This document shows, piece after piece, positions 17,587 to 27,186 of a stretch of 64,000 bases of DNA; the stretch's first letter is position 1, and each line of letters opens with the position of its first letter. Source of the stretch: Planctomycetota bacterium (GTDB lineage Bacteria > Planctomycetota > UBA1135 > UBA2386). The stretch lies in contig JANQJF010000024.1 in the NCBI GenBank assembly GCA_028281765.1, forward strand, positions 1 through 64,000. Direction: 5' to 3'. The translations under genes and the position numbers were made by a program. The notes beneath the pieces were generated by a model. The model did not search any database. It was not told where the DNA came from and saw nothing but the letters and a program-made list of their open reading frames with translations.

Positions 17587-18621
17587 ATGCGCACTCTGCT
17601 CCTGACGTTGGTCTCGACTCTACCGTGCCAGGCGTTCGCCCAGGAATCGCAGCCGGACAAGGCGCCGCCGACCGACCGTGAACTCGTCGAGGCGGCCGTC
17701 GAGGACTACCTGCTCGCGCTCTACGACGCGGAACCGAAGCGCATCGAGCGCAGCGTCGACCGCGATCTGGTCAAACGCGGGTTCCACAGCCGCGAGGGCA
17801 AGCCGTACCGAGACGTGTCGATGAGCTATGCACAGCTGCACGAACTCGCCGGCAAGTGGAACGCGGAGAAGTGGCTGTCGAAGGACGCTCCACGGCAGAT
17901 CCTCGTCCTCGATGTGCTCCCGCGCGTCGCGAGCGCGAAGCTGACCGCACACTGGGGCACCGACTACATGCAGCTCGTCAAGGGCGACGACGACCGGTGG
18001 CGCATCCGGCACGTGCTTTGGCAATCACCGCCGCGCACGATCGAGGACCAGACCCATCACGACAACCGCGCGTCGATCAAGAAGGCGGCGACGCGTTACG
18101 CCGACGCGTTCTACAAGGGCAAGGTCGAGCTGCACGACGGCGCGGTGCATCCGGAGCTCGCGAAGTACGGGTTCTACCGTCAGGCGCCGAGTGCTCCCAT
18201 GCAGCCGATGGGGATGGACTTCGCACAGCTCAAGCAGCTGACCAAGCAGGTCGGCGGCATGTTCCCGCCCGACTCGCCCAAGAAGGTCGAGCTTCTCGAC
18301 GTGCAAGACCAGACCGCCGCGCTCAAGCTCACGGGCGCGTGGGGCATCGACTACATGCACGTCGCCCGCTTCGGCAAGGCGTGGCAGACGATCCACATCG
18401 CGTGGCAGTCGCACCCGCTGCCGAAGGCCGAACGCGCGCCCGCCTCGCGACTCGCGGACTGCGTCAACGCGAAGTGCCCGTTCTCCGGTGATCCCGTCGT
18501 GGCGACCTCGCTCGCGATCTACGGCGACAAGGTCGTGGGCTTCTGCAACCCGGACTGCCGCGACAAGTTCGTGAAGTCACCGGCACGCTTCGCCGGCCGA
18601 ATCCCGGAGCTCGCGCGCTAA
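17587..18621 (+). CDS. Secreted protein with two lumazine-binding-like (NTF2-fold) domains and a YHS/TRASH-like Cys tail
   Basis: A 344-residue protein with a signal peptide (residues 1-19, ending AFAQ). Two NTF2-like repeats follow (about 28-150 and 155-285), each starting with a 'VEAAVEDYLLALYDAE'-type helix and resembling Lumazine_bd_2 proteins. The C-terminal 55 residues hold a metal-site pattern, C-x4-C-P-F-S-G-D-P-V then V-G-F-C-N-P-x-C-x-D-K-F, typical of YHS/TRASH-like domains that bind metal ions. Function is unknown. Its stop codon lies in the loop of a hairpin shared with the next, convergent gene. Confidence 0.72.
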   Translation: MRTLLLTLVSTLPCQAFAQESQPDKAPPTDRELVEAAVEDYLLALYDAEPKRIERSVDRDLVKRGFHSREGKPYRDVSMSYAQLHELAGKWNAEKWLSKDAPRQILVLDVLPRVASAKLTAHWGTDYMQLVKGDDDRWRIRHVLWQSPPRTIEDQTHHDNRASIKKAATRYADAFYKGKVELHDGAVHPELAKYGFYRQAPSAPMQPMGMDFAQLKQLTKQVGGMFPPDSPKKVELLDVQDQTAALKLTGAWGIDYMHVARFGKAWQTIHIAWQSHPLPKAERAPASRLADCVNAKCPFSGDPVVATSLAIYGDKVVGFCNPDCRDKFVKSPARFAGRIPELAR

Positions 18622-18630
18622 CGCGCGAGC
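18609..18630. terminator. Bidirectional hairpin around convergent stop codons
   Basis: Nine-base arms at 18609-18617 and 18622-18630 pair perfectly around a CTAA loop. The TAA stop of the plus-strand gene sits in the loop, and the minus-strand gene's stop begins at the outer edge of the right arm (18630-18632). It probably serves both genes as a terminator or 3'-end stabiliser. Confidence 0.55.
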
Positions 18631-21227
18631 TATCGCATCCCGTTCGCGGTCGTGCGCACGTGTTCCTTGGTGAACGTGCCACGCACGCTCACGCCGGATC
18701 CGGAGACCTCGAACACCTGATCCGTGCCATCGAGGTTCGCGGTTTCGCGATCGAACTCCTCGAACCGCGCGAGGTACCACTTCACGGAGTAGCGCCCCGT
18801 CATCGGCACGCGCACGGTCGCCGATCCGGTGTCGTCGATCCGCGTGCGGCTCGCGCGGTACCAGGGCAGCGCGCCTCCGGACATCGTGCTCGTTCGGTTG
18901 CGGCTGCGTAGCTGCACCCAGTTCGAGCCCGCGCGCTCGGGCGCGACGGGGCGCACTTCGGCCTCGAACCGCATCCCCGTCGGCGGCACGACTCCGGCCG
19001 GAGCCTGCACGGTGACATCGAACCCGGCTTCCAACGTGATCGTATCCCCGTCCTTCACGCCGTTCACGACCTTGCGCTGATACCCATCGGCGTAGATCAG
19101 AACGTCGATCCGTTCGTCAGTCGCGATCCAGGATGCACGACCCGCGTCGAGGAAGCCGCCCTCGAAGCGCGACTGCTCGTCGCCGCCACGCAAGCGAACC
19201 GCGGCCCCCTCGCGCACGGGTCGACCGTCGATGCCGATCACGCGGACCTCGATGCGGTGGAGCTGCCCGCTCAGGTCGAGATCGTTCAGCACGGTTTCGT
19301 CCCCCGCGACGACGCGTACGCCCGACTCGACATGCACCGGTTCGGGGTCTCCGAACACGTAGTAGCGCACGTCGTACGTTCCCGGCAGCAGCTCCTCGAA
19401 CGCGAACGCGCCGTCCTGCCCAGGCTCGGTGTCCGGCGGGTCTCGCTCTTCTTCCGAGTCTTGCCCGTGCCGATGGGCCTCGATGCGGAAGTGGCGCCGG
19501 CTTCCGATGTCACCCGCGAGAATGCGGCCACGCACGGTCCCCGCGCGCTCCATCATGATGCGCAATTCGCCCGCCCCCGTCGAAAACTCGAAGCGAACGA
19601 CCGGCAGGTAGCCGGCGGCGCTGACGTCCACCGCGTACGCACCGGGCTGCACGTCGCCGTGGATCGTGAACGCGCCCTCGTCGTCGGTCTCGCGGCGGTC
19701 GACGTCGGTGTGCTCCCAATGCGCGTCTTCCTTGAACCACAGCGTGATCCCCGCGTCGGCGATCGGCTCGCCATCGGCGTTCACGACGGTCCCCGCGCAG
19801 ATCAACGGCGGCGGTCGCATCACGAGCACGCCGACATCGATCTCGCCCGGGTGGATTCGCGGCAGCTCGAACTTCAACGTGCGCACAGGGTCCCCTTGAT
19901 GCGTCAGCTGCAAGGACCGCTCGGCCTTCGCGCTCATGCCGTCGTCGAGCTCGAGGTAGATCTTGGCATCGGCGTCGGTCGACGTGTTGAAACTCGAGCT
20001 CGACGACGAGAAGTTCTCACTCGCGCGCATCTGAGCATCGAGCTTCACCGACCGGAGCGGCTCCCCGCGCTCGTCGTGCAGCTCCGCGATCAGCACCGGC
20101 GTTTTGCCGACCATCGGAACGCGAATCGTCACGCGTTGATCGGCCGCGACGGGTCCCGGCGCCTCGATCTCCACCGTGACGTTGCCGCCCTCCAGACGCC
20201 CCATGACCCCGAGATTGAGACCGACGCCGACGAAGTCGAAGGTCGCGCGCCCGTCCTTTGCGGCGCGTTCCGCATGGCTCCGCGTGTCGCCGTGCTCGGG
20301 CTCGTCGAAGTTGCGCAGGCGCACGCGCGCCCCTTCGAGTCGCTTCGGATCGGGGTGCTCGAGAATGACCTCGACCACGCCCGTCGGCGGCAGCGTCAGC
20401 TCGATCGGCTCCTCCGGCGGCTGCGCGAGGTCGACCTCGACGGACGCCGGCTCGGGAAGCGGAAGCGCGACGACGACCTTGCCGGTGCGCTGTCCCATGT
20501 CGAACACGTAGTCGCTCCACGTCGCCAGTCCGTCGTCACCCGTCTCGGCCATCCACGAGTCGCGCCAGTAGCCGTCGTGCTGCGCACCGAGACGCATCGG
20601 CACACGCGGCACAGGTTGTCCCGCGATGTCGAGAACCCGCACGCGAATCGCGCGCGGTTCGTGCAGCTCGAGCACGGTGTCCGGACCGAGTTCTCCGCGC
20701 AGCCTCAGCGTGCCGATCTTGCCGTCGTGCCGACACGCGACGCCACCGTCGCCAAACGCGCGCGGCAGGAGCACCTCTCCGTCGGGATTGCTGCGCCGCT
20801 TCTGCCCGACCCGCGACAACACCTCGAACAGTCGCTCTCGCGAGCCCCGCGACCGACCGAGCTCACGCTGGGTGTCGCCGTCGAGACTCGCGACGCGCAC
20901 GAAGTACACGAGCGCACCCGCGACGGGCTCGCGAGTGAGGCCGTCGATCACGCGAACGGCGACCGACTTGGCCGGATCGACCGGCGTTTCCGCGTCCCGA
21001 CTCTCGACGTCGACGCGTTCGGAACGACCCACCTCCCGCTCATTGTCGGACTCGACAACCGGAAAGCTCCCGGTCGCCGCGTCCGGGTCCTCGACGCCGT
21101 CTGCCGCCACGGGCGAATCCGCAGCGGTCGGCGCACCCGTCGCGTCGGCCCACGGCTGCCAGAGCAGGACCCCGACGGTCAGCAGTGCGACGACGAGAGC
21201 GGCAGTGACGAGTCGTTGAGCGTTCAT
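18630..21227 (-). CDS. Envelope protein with repeated carboxypeptidase-regulatory-like domains
   Basis: An 865-residue protein with an N-terminal hydrophobic anchor (about residues 6-24), an acidic Ala/Asp-rich linker (about 28-90), then serial CarboxypepD_reg-like beta-sandwich modules. Examples start at AVRVIDGLTREPVAGALVYF and at AGTVVNADGEPIADAGITLW, with 'GAFTIHGDVQPGAYAVDV' as a typical closing turn. There is no enzyme motif. It is related in layout to the 945-residue protein at 2.9-5.8 kb. ATG 21227 is chosen for GGAGG eight bases upstream; a longer frame runs upstream without support. Probably a surface structural protein. Confidence 0.78.
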   Translation of the reverse strand: MNAQRLVTAALVVALLTVGVLLWQPWADATGAPTAADSPVAADGVEDPDAATGSFPVVESDNEREVGRSERVDVESRDAETPVDPAKSVAVRVIDGLTREPVAGALVYFVRVASLDGDTQRELGRSRGSRERLFEVLSRVGQKRRSNPDGEVLLPRAFGDGGVACRHDGKIGTLRLRGELGPDTVLELHEPRAIRVRVLDIAGQPVPRVPMRLGAQHDGYWRDSWMAETGDDGLATWSDYVFDMGQRTGKVVVALPLPEPASVEVDLAQPPEEPIELTLPPTGVVEVILEHPDPKRLEGARVRLRNFDEPEHGDTRSHAERAAKDGRATFDFVGVGLNLGVMGRLEGGNVTVEIEAPGPVAADQRVTIRVPMVGKTPVLIAELHDERGEPLRSVKLDAQMRASENFSSSSSSFNTSTDADAKIYLELDDGMSAKAERSLQLTHQGDPVRTLKFELPRIHPGEIDVGVLVMRPPPLICAGTVVNADGEPIADAGITLWFKEDAHWEHTDVDRRETDDEGAFTIHGDVQPGAYAVDVSAAGYLPVVRFEFSTGAGELRIMMERAGTVRGRILAGDIGSRRHFRIEAHRHGQDSEEERDPPDTEPGQDGAFAFEELLPGTYDVRYYVFGDPEPVHVESGVRVVAGDETVLNDLDLSGQLHRIEVRVIGIDGRPVREGAAVRLRGGDEQSRFEGGFLDAGRASWIATDERIDVLIYADGYQRKVVNGVKDGDTITLEAGFDVTVQAPAGVVPPTGMRFEAEVRPVAPERAGSNWVQLRSRNRTSTMSGGALPWYRASRTRIDDTGSATVRVPMTGRYSVKWYLARFEEFDRETANLDGTDQVFEVSGSGVSVRGTFTKEHVRTTANGMR

Positions 21228-21274
21228 CGGCAACCTCCGGTTCGAGGTGCCGACGATACCACTCGGAGAGCGCG

Positions 21275-23791
21275 CTACGGCTGCACTTCGAGCATGAGAC
21301 CCGACGACGACGCGAGGCCGAACGCGCCGCACGGATCGATCCAGACGAACTGAGTCGCAAAGCTCTGCCCGGCCAGGCCCGGATCGTTCGCGATCGCGAG
21401 GCTCAGCGTCGCGCCACCGTGCGGATCCGCACTGACCGGGATCGACGCGAATACCGTCGAGACGTCGACCCAAAGGTCGATTCCGAGCACGTTCACCGGA
21501 GATGCCGCGGGGGCGAGCGCGAAGAACAACGACCCGGAAGCTCCCGCCTGCGCTGCCGTGCACGTCACTGCGAAGTCCGTGTTGCCGACCTGCGGCGCGG
21601 CTCGCGTGCCGGGAACGGCGCCGCCAGCACAGCCGGGAGTCGGCGCCCCAAACCGCTCGCAGCCGACGGCGAGGAGCGCGATCCGCGCGAGGAACGCATC
21701 GCCGCCACCGTTCGGGGTGGGATCGAACGCGTTCGGTGTCGTCGGCGAGAAGATCGTGAACGCCGTCCCGGTGAGAACGAGGTCACCGCTCGGATGCAGG
21801 GCACTCGACTCGACACGCTCGTCCCAATCGCCGCCCAAGAACGACGACGCGAGCAGCGTCGAACCGTCCGCGGAGAGCTCGGACAGACAGACGTCATCTC
21901 CGTTTGGGCCACGCACGGTATCGAACGCGCCCTCGGTCAGCGGATAGTCGTCGGAGCCGGTGTAGCCCACCGCCACGACCCGCCCGCCACCGATCGCTTC
22001 GATGCCCCGAGCGTATTCGTCCAGCGCGCCGCCGAGCATCGTCGACCACGCGACCTGCGTCCCGTCCGCGGACAGCCGCGTCACGAACAGGTCTCGTCCA
22101 CCGTTGTGCGTTTCGTCGTACGCACCCGGAGTCACGGGGAACCCCGGCGCGCGGGTCTCGCCGACGACGGTCATCGAGCCGTCCGGTTCGAACGCAAGCG
22201 CTTCGGCGCGTTCGTCTCCAGGCCCACCGAGATAGGTGCAGAACGTCAGCGTGCTCCCAGTGGCATCGATGCCCGCCACGTACGCATCCGCGTACAACCC
22301 GGGCCCACCGTTGAACGTCTCGTCGAACGCACCCGGGGTCGTGTCCAGATCCGTCGAATCCGTCGCGCCGGCGAAGACCACGCCGTTCTGGTCATCGAGC
22401 TCGAGCGCCAACGCGTACTCCTCGCCATCTCCGCCGAACAGCGTCGAGAACACCAGAGACGAACCCGTCGGATCCAGACGCGTGATGAACAAGTCCGAGT
22501 GCCCGATCGGATGCATCGCCGTCTTGTACGCGCCAGGCGTGACCGGATACTGCAGCGAGTGCGTGTGCCCCGCGACCGTGACCTCGCCGTTGGCGCCGAT
22601 CGCGAGCGAGTTCGGCCACTCGGTATCCGCGCCGCCGACGAACGTCGAGTAGACGAGAGAGCTGCCATCCGCACTCAATCGACTCACGCAGACGTCACCG
22701 CCGATGAGTTGCGGCGGCCCGTTGCCGTTGTGAGTCGTGTCGTAGGCGCCGGCCGTCACCGGAAAGTCGGTCGACCTCGACCACCCCGCGACGATCACGT
22801 CGCCCCCCGGGGCAAGGCGGATCGCGGACAGTGAGTCGTTGTCCGTTCCGCCGAGGAACGTCGCGAACTCGAGCTGACCTTCGGCATCGAATCGTGCCAC
22901 GTAGTAGTCCCCCACGGTGAACGGGTTCGCGCCGACACCATTGAACGACTCGTCGAACGCTCCCGTCGTTGTAGGAGTATCCGCGGACGCGGAGTTGCCG
23001 CCGGTCACGATGGCGCCGTCGCTCGTCGTGACGACGGAGTAACCACGGTCGAGAGCTGCCCCACCGAAATAGGTGAACCACTGGATCTGCGGATCGATCG
23101 TCAGACGACCGGCCGCCACGGGTTCGGCTTCGAATCCGAGACGCCGCTCGTCGAGCAGCACGAAGTCGCATTCGACCGGAGCCCGTGACCCGTCCGGCGC
23201 GTCCACCCAAGACGTGGGCCGCGGCTGGCGAACCGTTCCGTGCTCGGTCTCGAACTCGAGCGCACCGTCGACCGGATCGACGCGCAACGCGTGCGCACCG
23301 TCGAGCCGGCACACGATCGACTCGATGTCGGCATCGGGCGCGAGGACGAAATCATATTCGAAACGACTGCCGCCACCCCGACGGAAGACGACGTCCACGC
23401 CGGGATACATCTCATGGGCGACCGTGGCCGCGAACACGCGCACGTGCGTCGCCCATCGCTTCTCGTCACCGACGAAGAAGTGGCACCGCGCCCCCGTGTC
23501 GTCCACCCCTTCGAATCGAGGCGAATGCGCACCCTCGAACTGCATGCGCACCCGGTCTCGACCCGACAGCGTCATGCCGACGCAATCCTCGCCGACCGCA
23601 AGGTCGACATCCTCGAAGCGTGCCGCGAACCGCACGTCGGCGTCCCACTGGCCGGCGTTCTCGACGAAGCCGGTGACAGGGCCGAGAAACGAACCGCGAG
23701 CGGCGGGACGGGCATCGAGTCCGCCGTCACGCATCGTCACGGGGACGAGCAACGCAGTCACGAGGAACAGAGCGAACGCAAACCGATTCAT
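21275..23791 (-). CDS. Secreted SBBP-repeat beta-propeller protein
   Basis: An 838-residue secreted protein with a signal peptide (about residues 1-20). The N-terminal domain (about 40-230) starts FVENAGQWDADVRFAARF and contains MYPGVDVVFR, typical of the domain preceding SBBP repeats. Seven SBBP propeller units follow (about 240-710), each with a '[FY]xTxxGG..DE' element. The C-terminal domain (about 720-838) is common in planctomycete exported proteins. Such proteins are thought to be surface or extracellular binding proteins; no enzyme activity is predicted. Confidence 0.88.
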   Translation of the reverse strand: MNRFAFALFLVTALLVPVTMRDGGLDARPAARGSFLGPVTGFVENAGQWDADVRFAARFEDVDLAVGEDCVGMTLSGRDRVRMQFEGAHSPRFEGVDDTGARCHFFVGDEKRWATHVRVFAATVAHEMYPGVDVVFRRGGGSRFEYDFVLAPDADIESIVCRLDGAHALRVDPVDGALEFETEHGTVRQPRPTSWVDAPDGSRAPVECDFVLLDERRLGFEAEPVAAGRLTIDPQIQWFTYFGGAALDRGYSVVTTSDGAIVTGGNSASADTPTTTGAFDESFNGVGANPFTVGDYYVARFDAEGQLEFATFLGGTDNDSLSAIRLAPGGDVIVAGWSRSTDFPVTAGAYDTTHNGNGPPQLIGGDVCVSRLSADGSSLVYSTFVGGADTEWPNSLAIGANGEVTVAGHTHSLQYPVTPGAYKTAMHPIGHSDLFITRLDPTGSSLVFSTLFGGDGEEYALALELDDQNGVVFAGATDSTDLDTTPGAFDETFNGGPGLYADAYVAGIDATGSTLTFCTYLGGPGDERAEALAFEPDGSMTVVGETRAPGFPVTPGAYDETHNGGRDLFVTRLSADGTQVAWSTMLGGALDEYARGIEAIGGGRVVAVGYTGSDDYPLTEGAFDTVRGPNGDDVCLSELSADGSTLLASSFLGGDWDERVESSALHPSGDLVLTGTAFTIFSPTTPNAFDPTPNGGGDAFLARIALLAVGCERFGAPTPGCAGGAVPGTRAAPQVGNTDFAVTCTAAQAGASGSLFFALAPAASPVNVLGIDLWVDVSTVFASIPVSADPHGGATLSLAIANDPGLAGQSFATQFVWIDPCGAFGLASSSGLMLEVQP

Positions 23792-23921
23792 GGGCCTCCG
23801 ATCCGGGCGAGGTGCTGAACTCCGGTCTCGATGCTAGCGCGATCGAGAGTCGCGTGCCGACATTCCGGCATCCTTTACCCGCCCTCGCAAGCCTGGCGGG
23901 AATCGGATACGAACTCGGACC

Positions 23922-24275
23922 ATGGACGACGCCCACCCGACCGTCTTTCATCTCGCTCGTTCGATCGAATGGGACGCAGCCCAGCAGACCGGCACCTATT
24001 CCGGCTCGGTCGAAGATCGCGCCGACGGTTTCCTCCACTTCTCGACGTCCGAACAGATCGTCGAGAGCGCGGCGCGACACCGTGCCGGCGAAGCCGACCT
24101 CGTGCTGCTCGAGGTCACGACGGAAGCGCTCGGCGAAGCGCTTCGGTGGGAAGAGTCACGCGGCGGCGCGCTCTTCCCGCACCTCTACGGCGACCTGTCC
24201 GTGAGCGTCGTCGTGCGCGCCACGCCGCTGCCACTCGACGAGAGCGACAAGCACGTGTTCCCGTCGCTCGGCTGA
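23922..24275 (+). CDS. DUF952 family protein
   Basis: A 117-residue cytoplasmic protein. The pattern V-F-H-L-A ... W-D-A-A ... GTYSGSVEDRADGFLHFS, with a later 'FPHLYG', is characteristic of DUF952. The biochemical role of the family is not established; the fold is related to ADP-ribosyltransferase-like domains. Conserved His and Ser residues (FHLA, GFLHFS) are present, and the length is normal. It converges with pgpA with seven bases between the stops and is divergent from the SBBP gene. Confidence 0.88.
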   Translation: MDDAHPTVFHLARSIEWDAAQQTGTYSGSVEDRADGFLHFSTSEQIVESAARHRAGEADLVLLEVTTEALGEALRWEESRGGALFPHLYGDLSVSVVVRATPLPLDESDKHVFPSLG

Positions 24276-24286
24276 GCCCCACTCAG
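24272..24286. terminator. Small hairpin joining convergent stops
   Basis: CTGAG (24272-24276) and CTCAG (24282-24286) pair around a CCCCA loop; each arm contains one stop codon of the convergent DUF952 and pgpA genes. It is short, so only a weak terminator candidate. Confidence 0.35.
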
Positions 24287-24774
24287 TGCAGTCCGAACAG
24301 CTGCGCACCGACCAGCGCCAGCCCCGCCCAGACTCCGGCCGCAACGTCGTCGAGCATGATGCCCCAGGCGCCGGGGAACTCCTCGAGTCGCTTCGCGGGC
24401 TGCAGCTTCACGATGTCGAACAGCCGGAAGAACGCGAAGCAGAGCGCCCAGCCGACCGGGGTCAGGGCGCCGGTCCACGCGAAGTAGATCGCGGCCGCGA
24501 CGAAGAATCCGACGACCTCGTCGAGCACGAACGCCCCGGGGTCCTTGCGCTGGAACACGCGATCGCTGAACTCCGTCTGCAGGCAGCCGAACAGCAGCAA
24601 CACGACCGACAAGGCCCAGAGCGTGATCGCGGCCGTCTGCGTTTCGCACGCGTAGCCGATCCAGACGGCCGGCACGACTCCGGCCAGCGTGCCGAACGTT
24701 CCGGGCGCGACCGGCGCGAGCCCGAGACCGAATCCGGTGATCAACAGGAATCGGAGCCGGTCGAGGACGCTCAT
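24283..24774 (-). CDS. pgpA: Phosphatidylglycerophosphatase A
   Basis: A 163-residue integral membrane protein that removes the phosphate of phosphatidylglycerophosphate to give phosphatidylglycerol. Family motifs are visible: GLGLAPVAPGTFGTLAG near the N-terminus, the DEVVGFF acidic motif, and FFRLFDIVKLQPAKRLE near residue 125. Several hydrophobic segments fit the fold. ATG 24774 overlaps the pgsA stop (ATGA), so the enzymes for two successive steps are translationally coupled. Confidence 0.93.
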   Translation of the reverse strand: MSVLDRLRFLLITGFGLGLAPVAPGTFGTLAGVVPAVWIGYACETQTAAITLWALSVVLLLFGCLQTEFSDRVFQRKDPGAFVLDEVVGFFVAAAIYFAWTGALTPVGWALCFAFFRLFDIVKLQPAKRLEEFPGAWGIMLDDVAAGVWAGLALVGAQLFGLH

Positions 24775-25340
24775 AGCTCCTGGAACAGCAGCGACCGCGC
24801 CTTCCAGACGTAGCCGATGCCCGAGATCACGGTCAGCACGAGCGTGACCCACATGCCCCACTCACACACGATCAGGAACATCTCGGTGCCGGCGATGTAG
24901 GACAGCATCGCGGCGGCGGTCGCGCACTGGGCGACCATCTTCCACTTGCCGAGGCGATCCGCCGGGAACGCCATCCCCGCCGACTCCGCCGCGCCGCGAA
25001 TCGTCGTGACGAGCAGCTCGCGGCCGACGAGCACGACGACGAACCACGCTGGCAGCATCGTCTCGAGCAGCGGATAGCTCAACAGCAGGATGAACGTGCC
25101 GCAGATCAGCACCTTGTCGGCAAACGGATCGACGATGCGACCGAACATCGACACCTGATCGAACTTGCGCGCGAGGTAGCCGTCCACGAAGTCCGTGCAC
25201 GCGGCGAACAAGAACATCCCGAACGCCCACCACGCGAGATTCCCCTGCGGGTGCATCGGGTCGGCGATGAGTTCCATGCACAGGAACACCGCGATCGTGA
25301 TCACGAGCCGGGCGAGCGTGATCGCGTTCGGCACGTTCAC
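24771..25340 (-). CDS. pgsA: CDP-diacylglycerol-glycerol-3-phosphate 3-phosphatidyltransferase
   Basis: A 189-residue membrane protein that makes phosphatidylglycerophosphate from CDP-diacylglycerol and glycerol-3-phosphate. The CDP-alcohol phosphotransferase signature is complete: D53-G54-x2-A57-R58-x8-G67-x3-D71-x3-D75. The N-terminus NVPNAITLARL is typical of PgsA. GTG 25340 overlaps the rimO stop (GTGA). Gene order rimO-pgsA-pgpA fits a phospholipid module attached to the ribosomal operon. Confidence 0.93.
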   Translation of the reverse strand: MNVPNAITLARLVITIAVFLCMELIADPMHPQGNLAWWAFGMFLFAACTDFVDGYLARKFDQVSMFGRIVDPFADKVLICGTFILLLSYPLLETMLPAWFVVVLVGRELLVTTIRGAAESAGMAFPADRLGKWKMVAQCATAAAMLSYIAGTEMFLIVCEWGMWVTLVLTVISGIGYVWKARSLLFQEL

Positions 25341-26698
25341 GAATCGGCCTCCGCGGATGCCGACGACACGACGAGGTCGTAGCCGTCGATGGCGCGAACG
25401 TCGACCGTGGTGATCGCACCGACCGCGGCCGAATCGAGCGGGAGCTTCGCGATGCAGTCGACTTCCGGCGCGTCCGCCGTCGTCCGCGCGACGAGGCCGC
25501 CGCCCTCGGGATCGTGCCCGTCGACGATCACGTCCATACGCTTCCCGAGCAACGACTGGTTGCGCCGCTCGACGATCCCGCGCTGGATCTCCATCAGTTC
25601 GCCACGACGCGCCTCGGCGACGTCCTCGGCGATCTGGTCCGGCATGTCGAACGCGGGCGTGGTCTCTTCCTGCGAGTAGGTGAACACGCCCATGCGCTCG
25701 AACTGATACTCCGAGACGAATTCCCGCAGCTCTTCGTAGTCCGCTTCGCTCTCGCCGGGGAACCCGACGATGAACGTCGTCCGCACCGCGATGCCCGGCA
25801 CTTCGTCGCGCAGGCGCCAGAGGATGTCGCGCACCTGCTTCGATTCGGTGCCGCGCTTCATCGCGCGCAGCATCGGCCCGCTGATGTGCTGCACCGGGAT
25901 GTCGAGGTAGGGCACGATCTTCGGGTTCTCGCGCATCACCGTCGTCAGCTCCTGACTGACAGTGTGCGGGTAGGCATACATCAGCCGGATCCACTCGATG
26001 CCGTCGACGGCGGCGAGCTGCTCCAGGAGCAGGTGGATACGGCGCTGGCGATGCGAATCCAGACCGTACGCCGTGCTGTCCTCTGCGACGACGACGAGCT
26101 CGCGCACGCCCTGTGCCGCGAGGTTCTGCGCCTCTTCGACGAGCACGTCCTCGGGCTTGCTGCGGTTGCGTCCGCGCATCGACGGAATCGCGCAGAACGC
26201 ACACTTGTGATCGCAGCCCTCCGAAATGCGGAGGTAGGCGAAGCTCTGCGGCGTGAGCAGAACGCGACCGACGTCCGATCGCGCCGACTTCGGCTTGCCA
26301 CCGTCGACGGTCGGCGTGAATCGCGTCTCGCTGCCGTTGACGATGCGGCGGACCAGCTTCGGGATGCCGGAGTAGTCGGTGATCCCGAGAATCGCGTCGA
26401 CCTCGGGTAGCTCCTCGCGCAGGTCGTCCGCGTACCGCTGCGCGAGACAGCCGACGGCAACCACGCCTTTGACGTCACCGCTCTGCTTGAGCGAGCAGGC
26501 GTCGAGGATCGTGTCGATCGACTCCTGCTTGGCGTCTTCGACGAAGCCGCACGTGTTCACGATCACGACATCCGCGTCTTCCGGTTCGCGCGCGATGGCG
26601 AGGCCTTCCTCGGCCACATGGCCGAGCAAGACCTCCGAATCCACGAGATTGCGCGCGCAACCGAGACTGACGAGGGAGACTCGGATCGCTTCGTTCAA
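25337..26698 (-). CDS. rimO: Ribosomal protein S12 methylthiotransferase
   Basis: A 453-residue MiaB/RimO-type radical SAM enzyme that methylthiolates the conserved Asp of ribosomal protein S12. The N-terminal UPF0004 domain provides C14, C50 and C84 for the auxiliary [4Fe-4S] cluster. The radical SAM motif is C162-x3-C166-x2-C169 (GCDHKCAFCAIP). The C-terminal TRAM domain ends the protein. VSLGCARNLVDSE and NTCGFVEDAKQES place it with RimO rather than MiaB. It lies 35 bases downstream of rplI in the same operon. Confidence 0.93.
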   Translation of the reverse strand: MNEAIRVSLVSLGCARNLVDSEVLLGHVAEEGLAIAREPEDADVVIVNTCGFVEDAKQESIDTILDACSLKQSGDVKGVVAVGCLAQRYADDLREELPEVDAILGITDYSGIPKLVRRIVNGSETRFTPTVDGGKPKSARSDVGRVLLTPQSFAYLRISEGCDHKCAFCAIPSMRGRNRSKPEDVLVEEAQNLAAQGVRELVVVAEDSTAYGLDSHRQRRIHLLLEQLAAVDGIEWIRLMYAYPHTVSQELTTVMRENPKIVPYLDIPVQHISGPMLRAMKRGTESKQVRDILWRLRDEVPGIAVRTTFIVGFPGESEADYEELREFVSEYQFERMGVFTYSQEETTPAFDMPDQIAEDVAEARRGELMEIQRGIVERRNQSLLGKRMDVIVDGHDPEGGGLVARTTADAPEVDCIAKLPLDSAAVGAITTVDVRAIDGYDLVVSSASAEADS

Positions 26699-26733
26699 AT
26701 CACTCCGGCTTCCGGATCATTCAGGCTTCCGGG

Positions 26734-27186
26734 TCATTCCGGCTTGGCCTGAACGACCCACACCTTGGTCTTGGTCTCGACGTCCGCGTGCAGGTGCACG
26801 TCGACATCGAACACGCCGATCTCCTTGAGCGGACTTTCCAGACGAATCGACTTCGGATCGATCGTGAAGCCCTTCTCGCGGAGCGCGTCGGCGATCTGCG
26901 CCGCCGAAACCGAACCGAACAGGTGACCTTCGTCGTTCGCGCGACCTTCGATCGTAACCGAGGCCTCGGCGAGCTTCGCGGCGAGCTCCTTCAGCGTGTC
27001 GACACGCTGACGCTCTTCTGCGAGAGCTTGCTCACGGGCGGCCTCGATCTCTTCGCGGTTCGCCTTCGTGACCGGCACGGCGTAGCCGAGCGGGAGCAGG
27101 AAGTTGCGCGCGTAGCCGGCCTTGACCGTGACGACGTCACCGATGCGGCCGAGCTGGTCGACCGATTGCTTGAGCAGCAGCTCCAT
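26734..27186 (-). CDS. rplI: 50S ribosomal protein L9
   Basis: A 150-residue protein of normal length. The N-terminal domain begins [19 protein letters not shown] and contains VKAGYARNFLLPLGYA, the L9 signature. A long helix (about residues 40-75) links to the C-terminal domain with GHLFGSVSAAQIADAL. It binds domain V of 23S rRNA. ATG 27186 shares one base with the rpsR stop. Confidence 0.97.
   Translation of the reverse strand: MELLLKQSVDQLGRIGDVVTVKAGYARNFLLPLGYAVPVTKANREEIEAAREQALAEERQRVDTLKELAAKLAEASVTIEGRANDEGHLFGSVSAAQIADALREKGFTIDPKSIRLESPLKEIGVFDVDVHLHADVETKTKVWVVQAKPE

Noticed and set aside
19257..21353. Plus-strand open frame of about 700 codons
   Set aside because: It is a mirror of the carboxypeptidase-regulatory-like gene on the minus strand, with Arg/His-rich, non-protein-like composition.
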